Below are positions 16,804-31,925 of a stretch of 64,000 nt of DNA, piece by piece (the stretch's first letter is position 1; each line of letters begins with the position of its first letter). The notes beneath the pieces are model-generated. The model searched no databases. It saw nothing but the letters and a program-made list of their open reading frames with translations, and had not been told where the DNA came from. Location: NCBI GenBank assembly GCA_958443265.1, contig CAUCKA010000004.1, forward strand, positions 62,001 to 126,000. Direction: 5' to 3'. The position numbers were made by a program, and so were the translations under genes. The stretch is from an uncultured Collinsella sp. (GTDB lineage: Bacteria > Actinomycetota > Coriobacteriia > Coriobacteriales > Coriobacteriaceae).

Positions 16804-17940
16804 ATGCGTCTGCCCATGAATACCTCGCTTGCCACGCTCAAGCCCTCCGGCATCCGCCGGATCAATGCGCTCGCCGCCCAGCATCCGGGGTGCATCGCGC
16901 TCGCGCTCGGCGAGCCCGATTTTCCCACGCCCGATGTGATTAGCGCCGAGGTGACTGCTTCGTTGGACCGCGGTGACACGCACTATCCGCCCAACAACGG
17001 TCGCCCCGCCCTGCGTGAGGCGTTATCTGCCTACATGGGGGACGCGGGCCTTACGTTTTCCGCCGATGAGGTCATCCTGACCGACGGTGCGACCGAGGCA
17101 CTGTCGGCAACATTCATGGCTATGCTCAACCCCGGCGACGAGGTCATTATTCCCACGCCGGCCTTTGGCCTGTACGAAAGCATCGTCGTGGCCAACCACG
17201 CCAAAGCAGTCTTTTTGGATACGGAGCCTGCGCAATTTCAGATTGACGAGGATGCGCTTCGTGCTTGCGTGATGCCGGCGACCAAGGCCATCGTCATCTG
17301 CTCGCCCAACAATCCTACGGGTTGCATCCTCGACGCGGCATCGCTCGACGCCGTGGCACGCGTGGCAGAGCAGGCAGGCATCTACGTGGTCTGCGACGAC
17401 GTATACAACCGCTTGGTCTACGCGGACGGCTACGAGCGCTTCGCCCAGCGACACCCGGAGCTGCGTGAACAGACGGTAGTCATCGAGAGCTTCTCCAAGC
17501 CCTGGGCCATGACCGGCTGGCGCCTGGGCTGGCTCGCAGCGGCAGGTCCCGTCATCGCCGAGATCGCAAAGGCCCACCAATACCTAGTATCGAGCGCCGT
17601 CTCCTTTGAGATGGACGCCGCAGCGCGAGCCCTGACCGTCGACCCAACCCCCATGCTCAAAGTCTACCGAGCCCGCCGCGAGCGCGTACTCGCAGCCTTA
17701 GACGCCATGAGCCTCGACGTAGTAGAACCAGCAGGCGCCTTCTACGCCTTCCCCAGCATCAAACAGTACGGCCTAACCAGCGAAGATTTCTGCATCAAAG
17801 CCATCAACGAAGCCAACGTAGCCCTAGTCCCCGGAGATTGCTTCGGCACCGAAGGCCACATCCGCCTAAGCTACTGCGTCTCCGACGAAAACCTGGACGA
17901 AGGCCTCCACCGCCTATCCAACTTCGTGTCAACCCTATAG
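16804..17940 (+). CDS. PLP-dependent class I/II aminotransferase
   Basis: This 378-residue fold-type I enzyme shows the family landmarks GEPDFPTPD, YPPNNGRPALREA, SPNNPTGC, the pocket segment VVCDDVYNRLVY and the PLP-binding lysine in ESFSKPWAMTGWRLGW. It resembles aspartate/aromatic-type aminotransferases; the donor amino acid cannot be told. ATG 16804 follows CGAAAGGAACGCC. From about 17580 to the stop the coding strand becomes C- and A-rich and the codons shift toward A-ending ones, unlike the first two thirds. This hints at recombination within the gene. Nested palindrome A follows 97 bases after the stop. Confidence 0.88.
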   Translation: MRLPMNTSLATLKPSGIRRINALAAQHPGCIALALGEPDFPTPDVISAEVTASLDRGDTHYPPNNGRPALREALSAYMGDAGLTFSADEVILTDGATEALSATFMAMLNPGDEVIIPTPAFGLYESIVVANHAKAVFLDTEPAQFQIDEDALRACVMPATKAIVICSPNNPTGCILDAASLDAVARVAEQAGIYVVCDDVYNRLVYADGYERFAQRHPELREQTVVIESFSKPWAMTGWRLGWLAAAGPVIAEIAKAHQYLVSSAVSFEMDAAARALTVDPTPMLKVYRARRERVLAALDAMSLDVVEPAGAFYAFPSIKQYGLTSEDFCIKAINEANVALVPGDCFGTEGHIRLSYCVSDENLDEGLHRLSNFVSTL

Positions 17941-18037
17941 CCCAGCGGGACCCAAAAACATCAGCCCACCGACCCAAGCATCATGAGTGGGGGCGTCAGC
18001 CAACGAAAACCCGGGCTGCCCAAAGTCAACGCAGGCA

Positions 18038-18164
18038 CGCGCCGCCGAAGGCCGGGCGCAAGGTTTTCGTAGATTCCGCACGAGCCGAAGAGCACTTAAT
18101 GTGCTCTTCGTGCGAGCCAGGACTTGACCGAGCGAAAACCTTGCGCCCGGCCTTCGGCGGTGCG
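18038..18164. repeat. Nested palindromic element, family A copy 1
   Basis: Arms 18038-18069 and 18133-18164 pair over 32 positions (one G-T wobble). The 63-base core contains an inner hairpin (CGAAGAGCAC, loop TTAAT, complement at 18101-18110) flanked by the conserved words TTCCGCACGAG and GAGCCAGGACT. Copies at 31129-31269 and 48406-48544 share the core but have wholly different arms. It lies 283 bases upstream of rplJ. The 17941-18446 gap otherwise holds the L10 leader. Confidence 0.8.
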
Positions 18165-18299
18165 GCCGGATGGTGGAATTGTGTGCAGCCCGGTTTTCCG
18201 TTGACCGACGCCGGGGTCCCCGCCATAATACTTTCGGTTCACGCACGAATCCGCTGCCAGAGACAGCCGGCGCAAACGGGTCTTACCCGCGAGCTTAAT

Positions 18300-18446
18300 G
18301 GGACTTCCCGCCAGCCGAGGTGGTCGAGTAGATATGTCTTCTCGCCCCCGTCGCTCATGCAGCGCGGGGGCTTTCTTTTTTGGACATGCCCCCGTCACGT
18401 CCTTGTGGCGGACCGTGCCCGGAAAGAATTCGAGGAGGTGTAATTC
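18300..18446 (+). promoter_or_regulatory. L10 (rplJ) leader region
   Basis: The transcript leader before rplJ in many bacteria binds the L10-L12 complex to control the operon. Here the region carries an intrinsic terminator (next entry) followed by about 65 bases with the ribosome-binding site GAGGAGGTG. A possible -10 (TAATACT) lies at about 18225. Assignment rests on position and the attenuator; the conserved kink-turn of the L10 leader was not verified. Confidence 0.5.
18344..18381 (+). terminator. Attenuator in the rplJ leader
   Basis: GCCCCCG (18344-18350) pairs with CGGGGGC (18365-18371), with a second short stem inside, and CTTTCTTTTTT follows. It precedes rplJ by 65 bases on the coding strand and so would stop transcription before the gene unless an alternative fold forms. 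Confidence 0.7.
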
Positions 18447-18968
18447 ATGCCCCAGCAGTACAAAATCGACAAGGTTGCAGAGATCGAGTCCCGTATCGCC
18501 GAGAACGCCGGTCTGTTTGTCGTCAACTACAACGGTCTGACGGTTAAGCAGGCTCAGGAGCTGCGTCACCAGCTTCGCGAGTGCGGCGCCGAGATGAAGG
18601 TCTACAAGAACAACCTGGTCAAGATCGCTCTCAAGAACCAGGAGCAGCCCGAGATCGACGAGATTCTCGCCGGCCCCGTCGCTTATGTGTTCTACGAGAC
18701 CGAGCCGGTCGAGGCCGCTAAGGCCCTTAAGGACTTCTCCGCTAAGTCCAAGGGCGTCCTTGAGATCAAGGGCGGTATCTCCGACGGCAAGGCCGTTTCC
18801 GCTGATGATGTTAAGGCTATCGCCGAGCTGCCCACCAAGGACCAGCTTCTCGGCCAGATCGCCGGTCTCATCTCCGGTTTCGCTCGCGACATCGCTGTCT
18901 GCGTCAACGGCGTTTCCTCTGGTCTCGCTCGTTCGATCCAGCAGGTCTCCGAGCAGAAGGCAGCCTAG
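18447..18968 (+). CDS. rplJ: Ribosomal protein L10
   Basis: This 173-residue protein matches L10, which anchors L7/L12 dimers to the 23S rRNA stalk base. It begins MPQQYKIDKVAEIESRI and contains the NYNGLTVKQAQELR segment and the C-terminal L7/L12-binding helix. The start follows GAGGAGGTGTAATTC. It heads a two-gene unit with rplL. The usual upstream partners rplK and rplA are not adjacent, so the L11-L10 cluster is split in this genome. Confidence 0.97.
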   Translation: MPQQYKIDKVAEIESRIAENAGLFVVNYNGLTVKQAQELRHQLRECGAEMKVYKNNLVKIALKNQEQPEIDEILAGPVAYVFYETEPVEAAKALKDFSAKSKGVLEIKGGISDGKAVSADDVKAIAELPTKDQLLGQIAGLISGFARDIAVCVNGVSSGLARSIQQVSEQKAA

Positions 18969-19070
18969 TCGCTGTTTTCACCCGCGGCGGCAACGCCGCA
19001 CCCCTGGCGCATTCGCGCCGTGTTTTAACTGATCTCCGTGCATCCGCACGGAAACCGAAAGGACTTAGAA

Positions 19071-19448
19071 ATGGCTAAGCTTACCACCGATGAGATCATC
19101 GATGCTCTTAAGGAAATGACCCTTCTCGAGGCTTCCGAGCTCGTCAAGGCTATCGAGGACACCTTCGGCGTTTCCGCCGCTGCTCCTGCCGCTGTTGTCG
19201 CCGCTCCCGCTGCTGGCGCTGCTGAGGCCGAGGAGAAGACCGAGTTTGACGTCGTGCTCGAGGGCTTCGGCGACAACAAGATCCAGGTCATCAAGGCCGT
19301 CCGTGAGCTCACCAACCTTGGCCTGAAGGAGGCCAAGGAGGTCGTCGAGGGCGCTCCCAAGGCTGTTCTCGAGGGTGCCAAGAAGGAGGACGCCGAGGCT
19401 GCCAAGGAGAAGCTCGAGGCTGCTGGCGCTGCTGTCACCCTCAAGTAA
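19071..19448 (+). CDS. rplL: Ribosomal protein L7/L12
   Basis: This 125-residue protein has the typical L12 layout: an N-terminal dimerisation region (TTDEIIDALKEMTLLEASELVKAIE), an Ala/Pro/Val hinge and a C-terminal domain with KTEFDVVLEGFG and the elongation-factor-binding helix GLKEAKEVVEGAP. ATG 19071 after GAAAGGACTTAGAA is chosen over an upstream in-frame ATG at 19038. It ends the rplJ unit at a clear terminator. Confidence 0.98.
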   Translation: MAKLTTDEIIDALKEMTLLEASELVKAIEDTFGVSAAAPAAVVAAPAAGAAEAEEKTEFDVVLEGFGDNKIQVIKAVRELTNLGLKEAKEVVEGAPKAVLEGAKKEDAEAAKEKLEAAGAAVTLK

Positions 19449-19475
19449 TCAGGCTTTCTCGCCAGATTTCTTTGC

Positions 19476-19509
19476 AGACGGGGTTCGCATTGCGAGCCCC
19501 GTCTTTTTT
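19476..19509 (+). terminator. Rho-independent terminator after rplL
   Basis: AGACGGGG pairs with CCCCGTCT around a short loop and is followed by six T residues, 28 bases after the rplL stop. Confidence 0.9.
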
Positions 19510-19762
19510 GTTTTTCGGTCCCTCGGCATCGGTTGCTCAAACTGCCATGTTCTGTGATTTGCGTCGTATCGGGTGCCCTGCCGTTGAGCAATAAAATTGC
19601 ACCATTCGAGCAATAATTTGCGTTGACCTGCTGAAGAATTGTCTCTGCCTTGTAGCGACATATAGTTCCAGCGGTAAGATGCTTGGGTATCGCAATTTGG
19701 TCTGCGGCTGTGTGCCGCACGCATGGGGCGCTTTTGCGCCTGCGAAAGGATCTTTGAATAAC

Positions 19763-20671
19763 ATGAAGGCAATCATCCCCGCCGCCGGTCTTGGCACGCG
19801 TTTTCTGCCTGGCACCAAGTGCACGCCCAAAGAGATGCTGCCGGTGCTCGACAAGCCCGTCATTCAGTACGTCGTCGAGGAGGCGCTCGACCCCGAGGAA
19901 GTCGACGACGCCATCATCGTTACTTCTCCCGGTAAGCCCGAGCTGCTGAACTACTTCCAGCCCGATCGCTCGCTCGAGAACCTGCTGCGCGAGCGCGGCA
20001 AGAACGCCTATGCCGACGCCGTCGCCCACGCTGGCGGTATGCCGGTCGACTTCCGTTATCAGTACGAGCCCAAGGGTCTCGGCCATGCTATTCGCTCTGC
20101 TGCCGACGCCGTGGCAGGGGAGAACTTCCTGGTTCTTCTGGGCGACTACGTTGTGCCTAACCGCGACATCTGCGACAAGATGCTCGCCGTTTCCAAGGAG
20201 CACGGTGGCGCTTCGGTTATCGCCGTCGCTGCTTGCTCGCCCGAGGAAGTCAGCCGCTACGGCGTTATCGCCGGCGAGCGCGTCGGTTCGCTCGAGGGCG
20301 CCGAGGGCGTTGCCGATGCCGAGCCGGGCGCTGTCTGGCGCATCGGCGGTCTGGTCGAGAAGCCTGCTCCCGAGGCGGCTCCGTCCAACCTGTACATCGT
20401 CGGTCGTTACTTGCTGAGCCCGCTGGTTATGGACCTGCTCGCCGATCAGCAGGCCGGCAAGGGCGGCGAGATTCAACTCACCGACGCCATGGCTCGCTCG
20501 CTTGACCGTGAGGCCATGTATGCTGTCGTCATCGATCCGCTCTCGGGCTACGACACCGGCACTCCGTCTGGCTGGATGGCCACCAACGCCCTCATGGCCG
20601 TAAGCGATCCTCGCTTTGCCAGCGCCTTCTGGGACGCCATCGACGAGCGCGGCGGCTTGATGCGCAAATAA
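19763..20671 (+). CDS. galU: UTP-glucose-1-phosphate uridylyltransferase
   Basis: This 302-residue nucleotidyltransferase has the signature AAGLGTRFLPGTKCTPKEMLP at its N-terminus (nucleotide binding), VEEAL and the later GLVEKP segment of GalU. It makes UDP-glucose for glycolipid, polysaccharide and galactose metabolism. ATG 19763 follows GCGAAAGGATC; an upstream extension is rejected. It is monocistronic between terminators, next to rplL and rpoB, without obvious functional linkage. Confidence 0.95.
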   Translation: MKAIIPAAGLGTRFLPGTKCTPKEMLPVLDKPVIQYVVEEALDPEEVDDAIIVTSPGKPELLNYFQPDRSLENLLRERGKNAYADAVAHAGGMPVDFRYQYEPKGLGHAIRSAADAVAGENFLVLLGDYVVPNRDICDKMLAVSKEHGGASVIAVAACSPEEVSRYGVIAGERVGSLEGAEGVADAEPGAVWRIGGLVEKPAPEAAPSNLYIVGRYLLSPLVMDLLADQQAGKGGEIQLTDAMARSLDREAMYAVVIDPLSGYDTGTPSGWMATNALMAVSDPRFASAFWDAIDERGGLMRK

Positions 20672-20691
20672 GCCTTCGGGCATCGACATTT

Positions 20692-20724
20692 ACGGGCGCG
20701 GACCTCGGTTCGCGCCCGTTTTTT
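20692..20724 (+). terminator. Rho-independent terminator after galU
   Basis: ACGGGCGCG pairs with CGCGCCCGT across an 9-base loop and is followed by a run of T residues, 20 bases after the galU stop. Confidence 0.9.
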
Positions 20725-20766
20725 ATAAGAGCTTCGATTGTCGACTCTCTGTTCACAGAAAATATA

Positions 20767-20780
20767 TGAACAGGTGTTCG
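20767..20780. promoter_or_regulatory. LexA-box-like palindrome upstream of rpoB
   Basis: TGAACAGGTGTTCG matches nine of the ten fixed positions of the Gram-positive SOS box CGAAC-N4-GTTCG. It lies 180 bases upstream of the rpoB start, in the galU-rpoB intergenic region. No SOS gene is adjacent, so it may be fortuitous. Confidence 0.35.
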
Positions 20781-20857
20781 ATACACATACATCTACCTGC
20801 GTGTTTTCTGCCGAAAAACTTTGCTACTCCAAAAACTCAATCGCGTCAAGGCTTTTC

Positions 20858-20885
20858 TTGCCCAACGGTCGGTACCTGATAAACT
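20858..20885 (+). promoter_or_regulatory. Candidate rpoBC promoter
   Basis: TTGCCC (20858-20863) and TAAACT (20880-20885) are separated by 16 bases and lie about 75 bases upstream of the rpoB start. Both hexamers match the sigma-70-type consensus at four positions. Confidence 0.45.
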
Positions 20886-20958
20886 ATTAGGTTGCGATAA
20901 CTGGCGAAGCTATGCCTCGCCAACCCACCGAGCATTTCCGTGAAGGAGGAAAAACCTG

Positions 20959-28935
<7,977 letters not shown>

Positions 28936-28941
28936 CTAGTT

Positions 28942-29079
28942 CCGCCGTTCTAACGAACGGCGGCAACCTCCGTCGCTGCGCGGCCCCCAGAGCTACAATC
29001 TGTCATTCAAAAGGCAGGGCATGACCAAAAGGTCAATGCCCTGCCTTTTTCATGCCACCTTGTACGCTCTGGGGGCCGC
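28942..29079. repeat. Nested palindromic element, family F copy 2 (includes rpoBC terminator)
   Basis: It begins seven bases after the rpoC stop with a 9-bp hairpin (CCGCCGTTC, loop TAAC). Perfect 14-base outer arms (28980-28993 and 29066-29079) enclose a strong hairpin at 29013-29045 (GGCAGGGCAT, GACC-AAAA-GGTC) followed by TTTTT, which can serve as the intrinsic terminator of rpoBC. Internal words are shared with copy 1 at 496-640, but the outer arms are unrelated between copies. Confidence 0.7.
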
Positions 29080-29120
29080 TCGCTTGCGTATGCTCAACCT
29101 GTTGCGTTCCGTTGATCCCT

Positions 29121-29148
29121 TGCCAATAAGGGACAGGTTTATTTTGGT
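29121..29148. repeat. Left 28-base inverted repeat flanking the sigma module
   Basis: The sequence is the reverse complement of 31076-31103 at 27 of 28 positions, the central part reading AGGGACAGGTTTATTTTGGT. The two repeats bracket the sigma/anti-sigma pair and a palindrome, a unit of about 1.98 kb. It could be a terminal repeat of a mobile unit or one member of a dispersed intergenic repeat. Confidence 0.6.
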
Positions 29149-29246
29149 AGGTTTTTTCCTGCTTGAATTTGAAACATTTCGCCCGACAAGAGCGTATCTA
29201 TGGTGAGGGCCTCATCGAGAACCATTAATGTCACCGGGAGGTGATT

Positions 29247-29765
29247 ATGGAAGAACAAGCTTTTAGACAGGCGGTCGAAGACCACCGGGATGTCGTGTTT
29301 CGGATCGCATTGACGTATCTGCGTGATCGCGCTGACGCCGACGATGTCGCTCAAGACGTCTTTCTTAAGTTGCTCAAAAGCGACGCGCAATTTGAAAACT
29401 GGGAGCATCTTCGTCGATGGCTTATCCGGGTCACGATCAATGAATGTAAATCTCTCTTTCGAAAGCCGTGGAGGCGCGTTGAGGATATTGAGAATCTGGC
29501 CGATTCGCTTTCGACGGCGCAGGAGGAGACCAAGGCGGTCCTGTCAGACGTTATGCGACTTCCGGAGCGATTCCGTATTCCTATCGTGCTCTATTACTAT
29601 CTGGGCTTCTCGACTTCAGAAATTGCCGAGTTACTGCATGTGCCAGCCGCGACCGTTCGAACGCGTTTAGCTCGCGGCAGATCGAAGCTCAAGTTCATCC
29701 TAGAGGAGGGCGACCGTGAAATCCAACCAGATCAAGCAGGCCTTCGAGTCCGTCCAAGCCGATAG
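29247..29765 (+). CDS. ECF-type RNA polymerase sigma factor
   Basis: This 172-residue sigma-70-family protein has region 2 (FRIALTYLRDRADADDVAQDVFLKLL) and region 4 with a helix-turn-helix (GFSTSEIAELLHVPAATVRTRLARGR). It directs RNA polymerase to a small regulon, probably in response to an envelope or other stress sensed by its partner. ATG 29247 follows CGGGAGGTG; a GTG six bases upstream is possible. The last 50 bases overlap the anti-sigma gene, an arrangement typical of translationally coupled sigma/anti-sigma pairs. The DNA target is unknown. Confidence 0.9.
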   Translation: MEEQAFRQAVEDHRDVVFRIALTYLRDRADADDVAQDVFLKLLKSDAQFENWEHLRRWLIRVTINECKSLFRKPWRRVEDIENLADSLSTAQEETKAVLSDVMRLPERFRIPIVLYYYLGFSTSEIAELLHVPAATVRTRLARGRSKLKFILEEGDREIQPDQAGLRVRPSR

Positions 29766-30792
29766 CGATCTTGCTGACCGTGTTCTTTATGCCGCTGCTG
29801 GCGAGCCGCTTCGCCGAAAGGGTCACGCGAAGCCTCTGTATGTTGCCGTAATCGGATGTCTTGCCGGAGTGCTGGCGACCGGAGGGGTCGCCTACGCCGT
29901 CGTCAATTCCAGTTATTTTGCCTCTGCCTGGGGAAACCATGGCAACGGAGAGTCCGTTACCTGGACAAATGGCGGCTCGTCGGGGACGAAATATACCTAC
30001 ACCAGAGAGTTTGGTGATGGTATCGCGCCCCAAAGCCTGGAGGGTGCAGTCCAGAAGGTCAATCTGTCCGTCGAGGGCAACGGCTATACGCTCGACATTC
30101 ATGAGATGGCAATCGACGAGAACGGTTGCGGTGCTGTGACGTTTACATTGTCCAATCCGAATGGCGTTAACTACTACAAGCCGGCGGCAGAGCTTGGCGA
30201 ACTTGTTCTCTATGGTGAAGAAGAAGGGGGCGTCAGTACACCCAGCATGAACTTCGGCGAGGAATGGTCTGATACACGCTGCACCATTGATAAAGACACA
30301 TCAAGCGACACGGTCATTAACGGCACGATGTACTTTGCATCTTGGAATCGCGATCGAGATTTACGACATGCGGTCACCTGGAATATCAGTTGGACGGAGG
30401 GCAAAGGTGAGGATGCGAAGGTGATCGAGGTATCGACGCCAGAGTTTAACGTCGGAGCGCACGTCGATACAAAAGAACTCCGCTTCGATGACTCGCCTCT
30501 CGAGATCAGTCCGTTTTCCATCCAGACGCACATCGATGATCTGGGCTATGAAGCAGTTGATCATAAACTGACCGTCACCTACAAGGATGGGTCAGAGCAG
30601 ATTATCGAAGATGACGACGCAGGGGCGTACAATTTCTATGTTTCGATGGGACGCAATAGCGGAGAGAACATTTGGGTGCCAACGAAGTTGATTGATGTCG
30701 ACCAAGTGGTTTCAGTAACGCTCGAAGGCACACGCTGCACTTCAACAGGGGGCGCCGAAACGTCGGAACCCTTTACCATCGTCTATTCGTAA
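29716..30792 (+). CDS. Membrane-anchored anti-sigma factor
   Basis: This 358-residue protein has a short cytoplasmic N-terminus (about 40 residues), one membrane helix (about 42-64, VAVIGCLAGVLATGGVAYAVV) and a large extracytoplasmic domain. The domain is rich in beta-type segments and carries a cysteine pair (about 138 and 193). This is the layout of DUF4179-like anti-sigma proteins encoded with ECF sigma factors. The start is GTG 29716 inside the end of the sigma gene, behind GAGGAGGGC. It likely holds the sigma factor inactive until an external signal releases it. The signal is not known. Confidence 0.8.
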   Translation: MKSNQIKQAFESVQADSDLADRVLYAAAGEPLRRKGHAKPLYVAVIGCLAGVLATGGVAYAVVNSSYFASAWGNHGNGESVTWTNGGSSGTKYTYTREFGDGIAPQSLEGAVQKVNLSVEGNGYTLDIHEMAIDENGCGAVTFTLSNPNGVNYYKPAAELGELVLYGEEEGGVSTPSMNFGEEWSDTRCTIDKDTSSDTVINGTMYFASWNRDRDLRHAVTWNISWTEGKGEDAKVIEVSTPEFNVGAHVDTKELRFDDSPLEISPFSIQTHIDDLGYEAVDHKLTVTYKDGSEQIIEDDDAGAYNFYVSMGRNSGENIWVPTKLIDVDQVVSVTLEGTRCTSTGGAETSEPFTIVYS

Positions 30793-30877
30793 GATTTGGG
30801 GCCACTTTCTACTAGGGGAAGCGGCCTTCTTTGCGGTAAATGGGCGGTTAGACCGCACGATATTCGCCTGCATTCCT

Positions 30878-30998
30878 GAAGTATGCGGCAAAATCTTGAT
30901 GGGTCGACCACACCGTATATGCTCAAGCGCTCTACCTGCGGGTTTATTATCGCAAAACCCCGGTGCGCTCGACGGGTCCAGAATTTGCCGCATACTTC
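30878..30998. repeat. Large imperfect palindrome
   Basis: Arms 30878-30907 and 30969-30998 match as reverse complements at 25 of 30 positions, perfectly over the outer 15 (GAAGTATGCGGCAAA). A smaller hairpin with a GGGTTT stem lies between them near 30939-30960. It falls between the anti-sigma gene and the right inverted repeat. The 30793-31474 gap also holds palindrome B and the rpsL promoter; no gene is seen. Confidence 0.6.
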
Positions 30999-31075
30999 CG
31001 AAAGCGCCGCCGATTTCCATGCGACAGGTGAGAGCAGATCACCGTTGGAGCGCGACGTTTCCCCAGATAAAACCG

Positions 31076-31103
31076 ACCAAAATAAACCTGTCCCTTTTTG
31101 GCA
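31076..31103. repeat. Right 28-base inverted repeat flanking the sigma module
   Basis: This is the partner of 29121-29148 (reverse complement at 27 of 28 positions), with ACCAAAATAAACCTGTCCCT at its core. It lies 25 bases upstream of palindrome B. Confidence 0.6.
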
Positions 31104-31128
31104 GGTAACGTTGCCCCGACGAGCACGT

Positions 31129-31269
31129 CGGATCCCCGGCCCGGGCGGCACAGGGGTTAAGTTTGTCGCGAGTTCCGCACGAGCCGGAGGCCACTTAATG
31201 TGGCCTCCGTGCGAGCCAGGACTGTAGAGCAGCAAACTTAACCCCTGTGCCGCCCGGCCCGGGGATCCG
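31129..31269. repeat. Nested palindromic element, family A copy 2
   Basis: Arms 31129-31165 and 31233-31269 pair over 37 positions with one mismatch. The 67-base core has an inner hairpin (GGAGGCCAC, loop TTAAT, GTGGCCTCC) and is nearly identical outside that stem to the copy at 48406-48544 (CGAGTTCCGCACGA, GACTGTAGAGCAG). The arms are unrelated to those of the other two copies. It lies 206 bases upstream of rpsL. Confidence 0.85.
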
Positions 31270-31327
31270 CCCCCACGCACAGGAGGGGATTCCTTTTGTG
31301 TAGGCTTTGCGGAAATGTGCCAATTTT

Positions 31328-31350
31328 GGGATACGCCCGGCGGCGTGGTC
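31328..31350 (+). promoter_or_regulatory. Ribosomal-promoter motif, rpsL copy
   Basis: GGGATACGCCCGG-CGGCGTGG resembles stretches upstream of rplC (48607-48632) and rplB (50472-50497), sharing GGATACGCCCG and CGTG. It sits just before the candidate rpsL -35 hexamer and can form a small hairpin (ACGCC/GGCGT). Confidence 0.4.
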
Positions 31351-31352
31351 TG

Positions 31353-31381
31353 TTGACGGCACAGCTAACGCCACGTATCCT
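31353..31381 (+). promoter_or_regulatory. Candidate promoter of the rpsL operon
   Basis: TTGACG (31353-31358) and TATCCT (31376-31381) are separated by the optimal 17 bases. They precede the rpsL start by 93 bases. Confidence 0.7.
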
Positions 31382-31474
31382 ATCGAACTGCGTGTTTCGT
31401 AGGGGGATGCTGACCCCTCGATTCAAGCCGTTGCACTTTACAGAAAGCTGGAATCATTCGAGAAGGAGTACGCT

Positions 31475-31852
31475 TTGCCTACTATTAACCAGCTGGTTCG
31501 CCAGGGCCGTCGTTCCGTGCCCAAGAAGTCCAAGAACGCTGCTCTGCAGCACAACTCCCAGAAGCGCGGCGTGTGCACCCGCGTCTTCACCACGAGCCCC
31601 AAGAAGCCGAACTCGGCTCTTCGTAAGGTTGCCCGTGTTCGCCTCGTCAACGGCATCGAAGTTACTGCTTACATCCCGGGTGAGGGCCACAACCTGCAGG
31701 AGCACTCCATCGTGCTCGTCCGCGGCGGTCGTGTCCGTGACCTCCCTGGTGTCCGTTATCACGTCATCCGTGGCGCCTACGACGCTGCTCCGGTCCAGAA
31801 CCGTATGCAGGCCCGTTCCAAGTACGGTGCTAAGCGCCCCAAGGCTAAATAA
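31475..31852 (+). CDS. rpsL: Ribosomal protein S12
   Basis: This 125-residue decoding-centre protein shows PTINQLVRQGR, TTSPKKPNSALRKVARVRL and GVRYHVIRG. The lysine positions linked to streptomycin resistance (in TSPKKPNSA and after GRVRDLPG) appear in the usual sensitive form. The start is TTG 31475 behind GAAGGAG. It leads the str operon rpsL-rpsG-fusA-rpsJ. Confidence 0.98.
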   Translation: MPTINQLVRQGRRSVPKKSKNAALQHNSQKRGVCTRVFTTSPKKPNSALRKVARVRLVNGIEVTAYIPGEGHNLQEHSIVLVRGGRVRDLPGVRYHVIRGAYDAAPVQNRMQARSKYGAKRPKAK

Positions 31853-31925
31853 GCCAGATAACGTTTTGATACTTTCGCCGTGTGCCGCCTAAGCGCCGCA
31901 CGGTAGACACTTAAGGAGATTTCAC

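Noticed and set aside
18042..18160. Reading the family A palindromes as CRISPR repeats or ordinary terminators
   Set aside because: They are single units without spacers or cas genes, and no T-run follows the arms.
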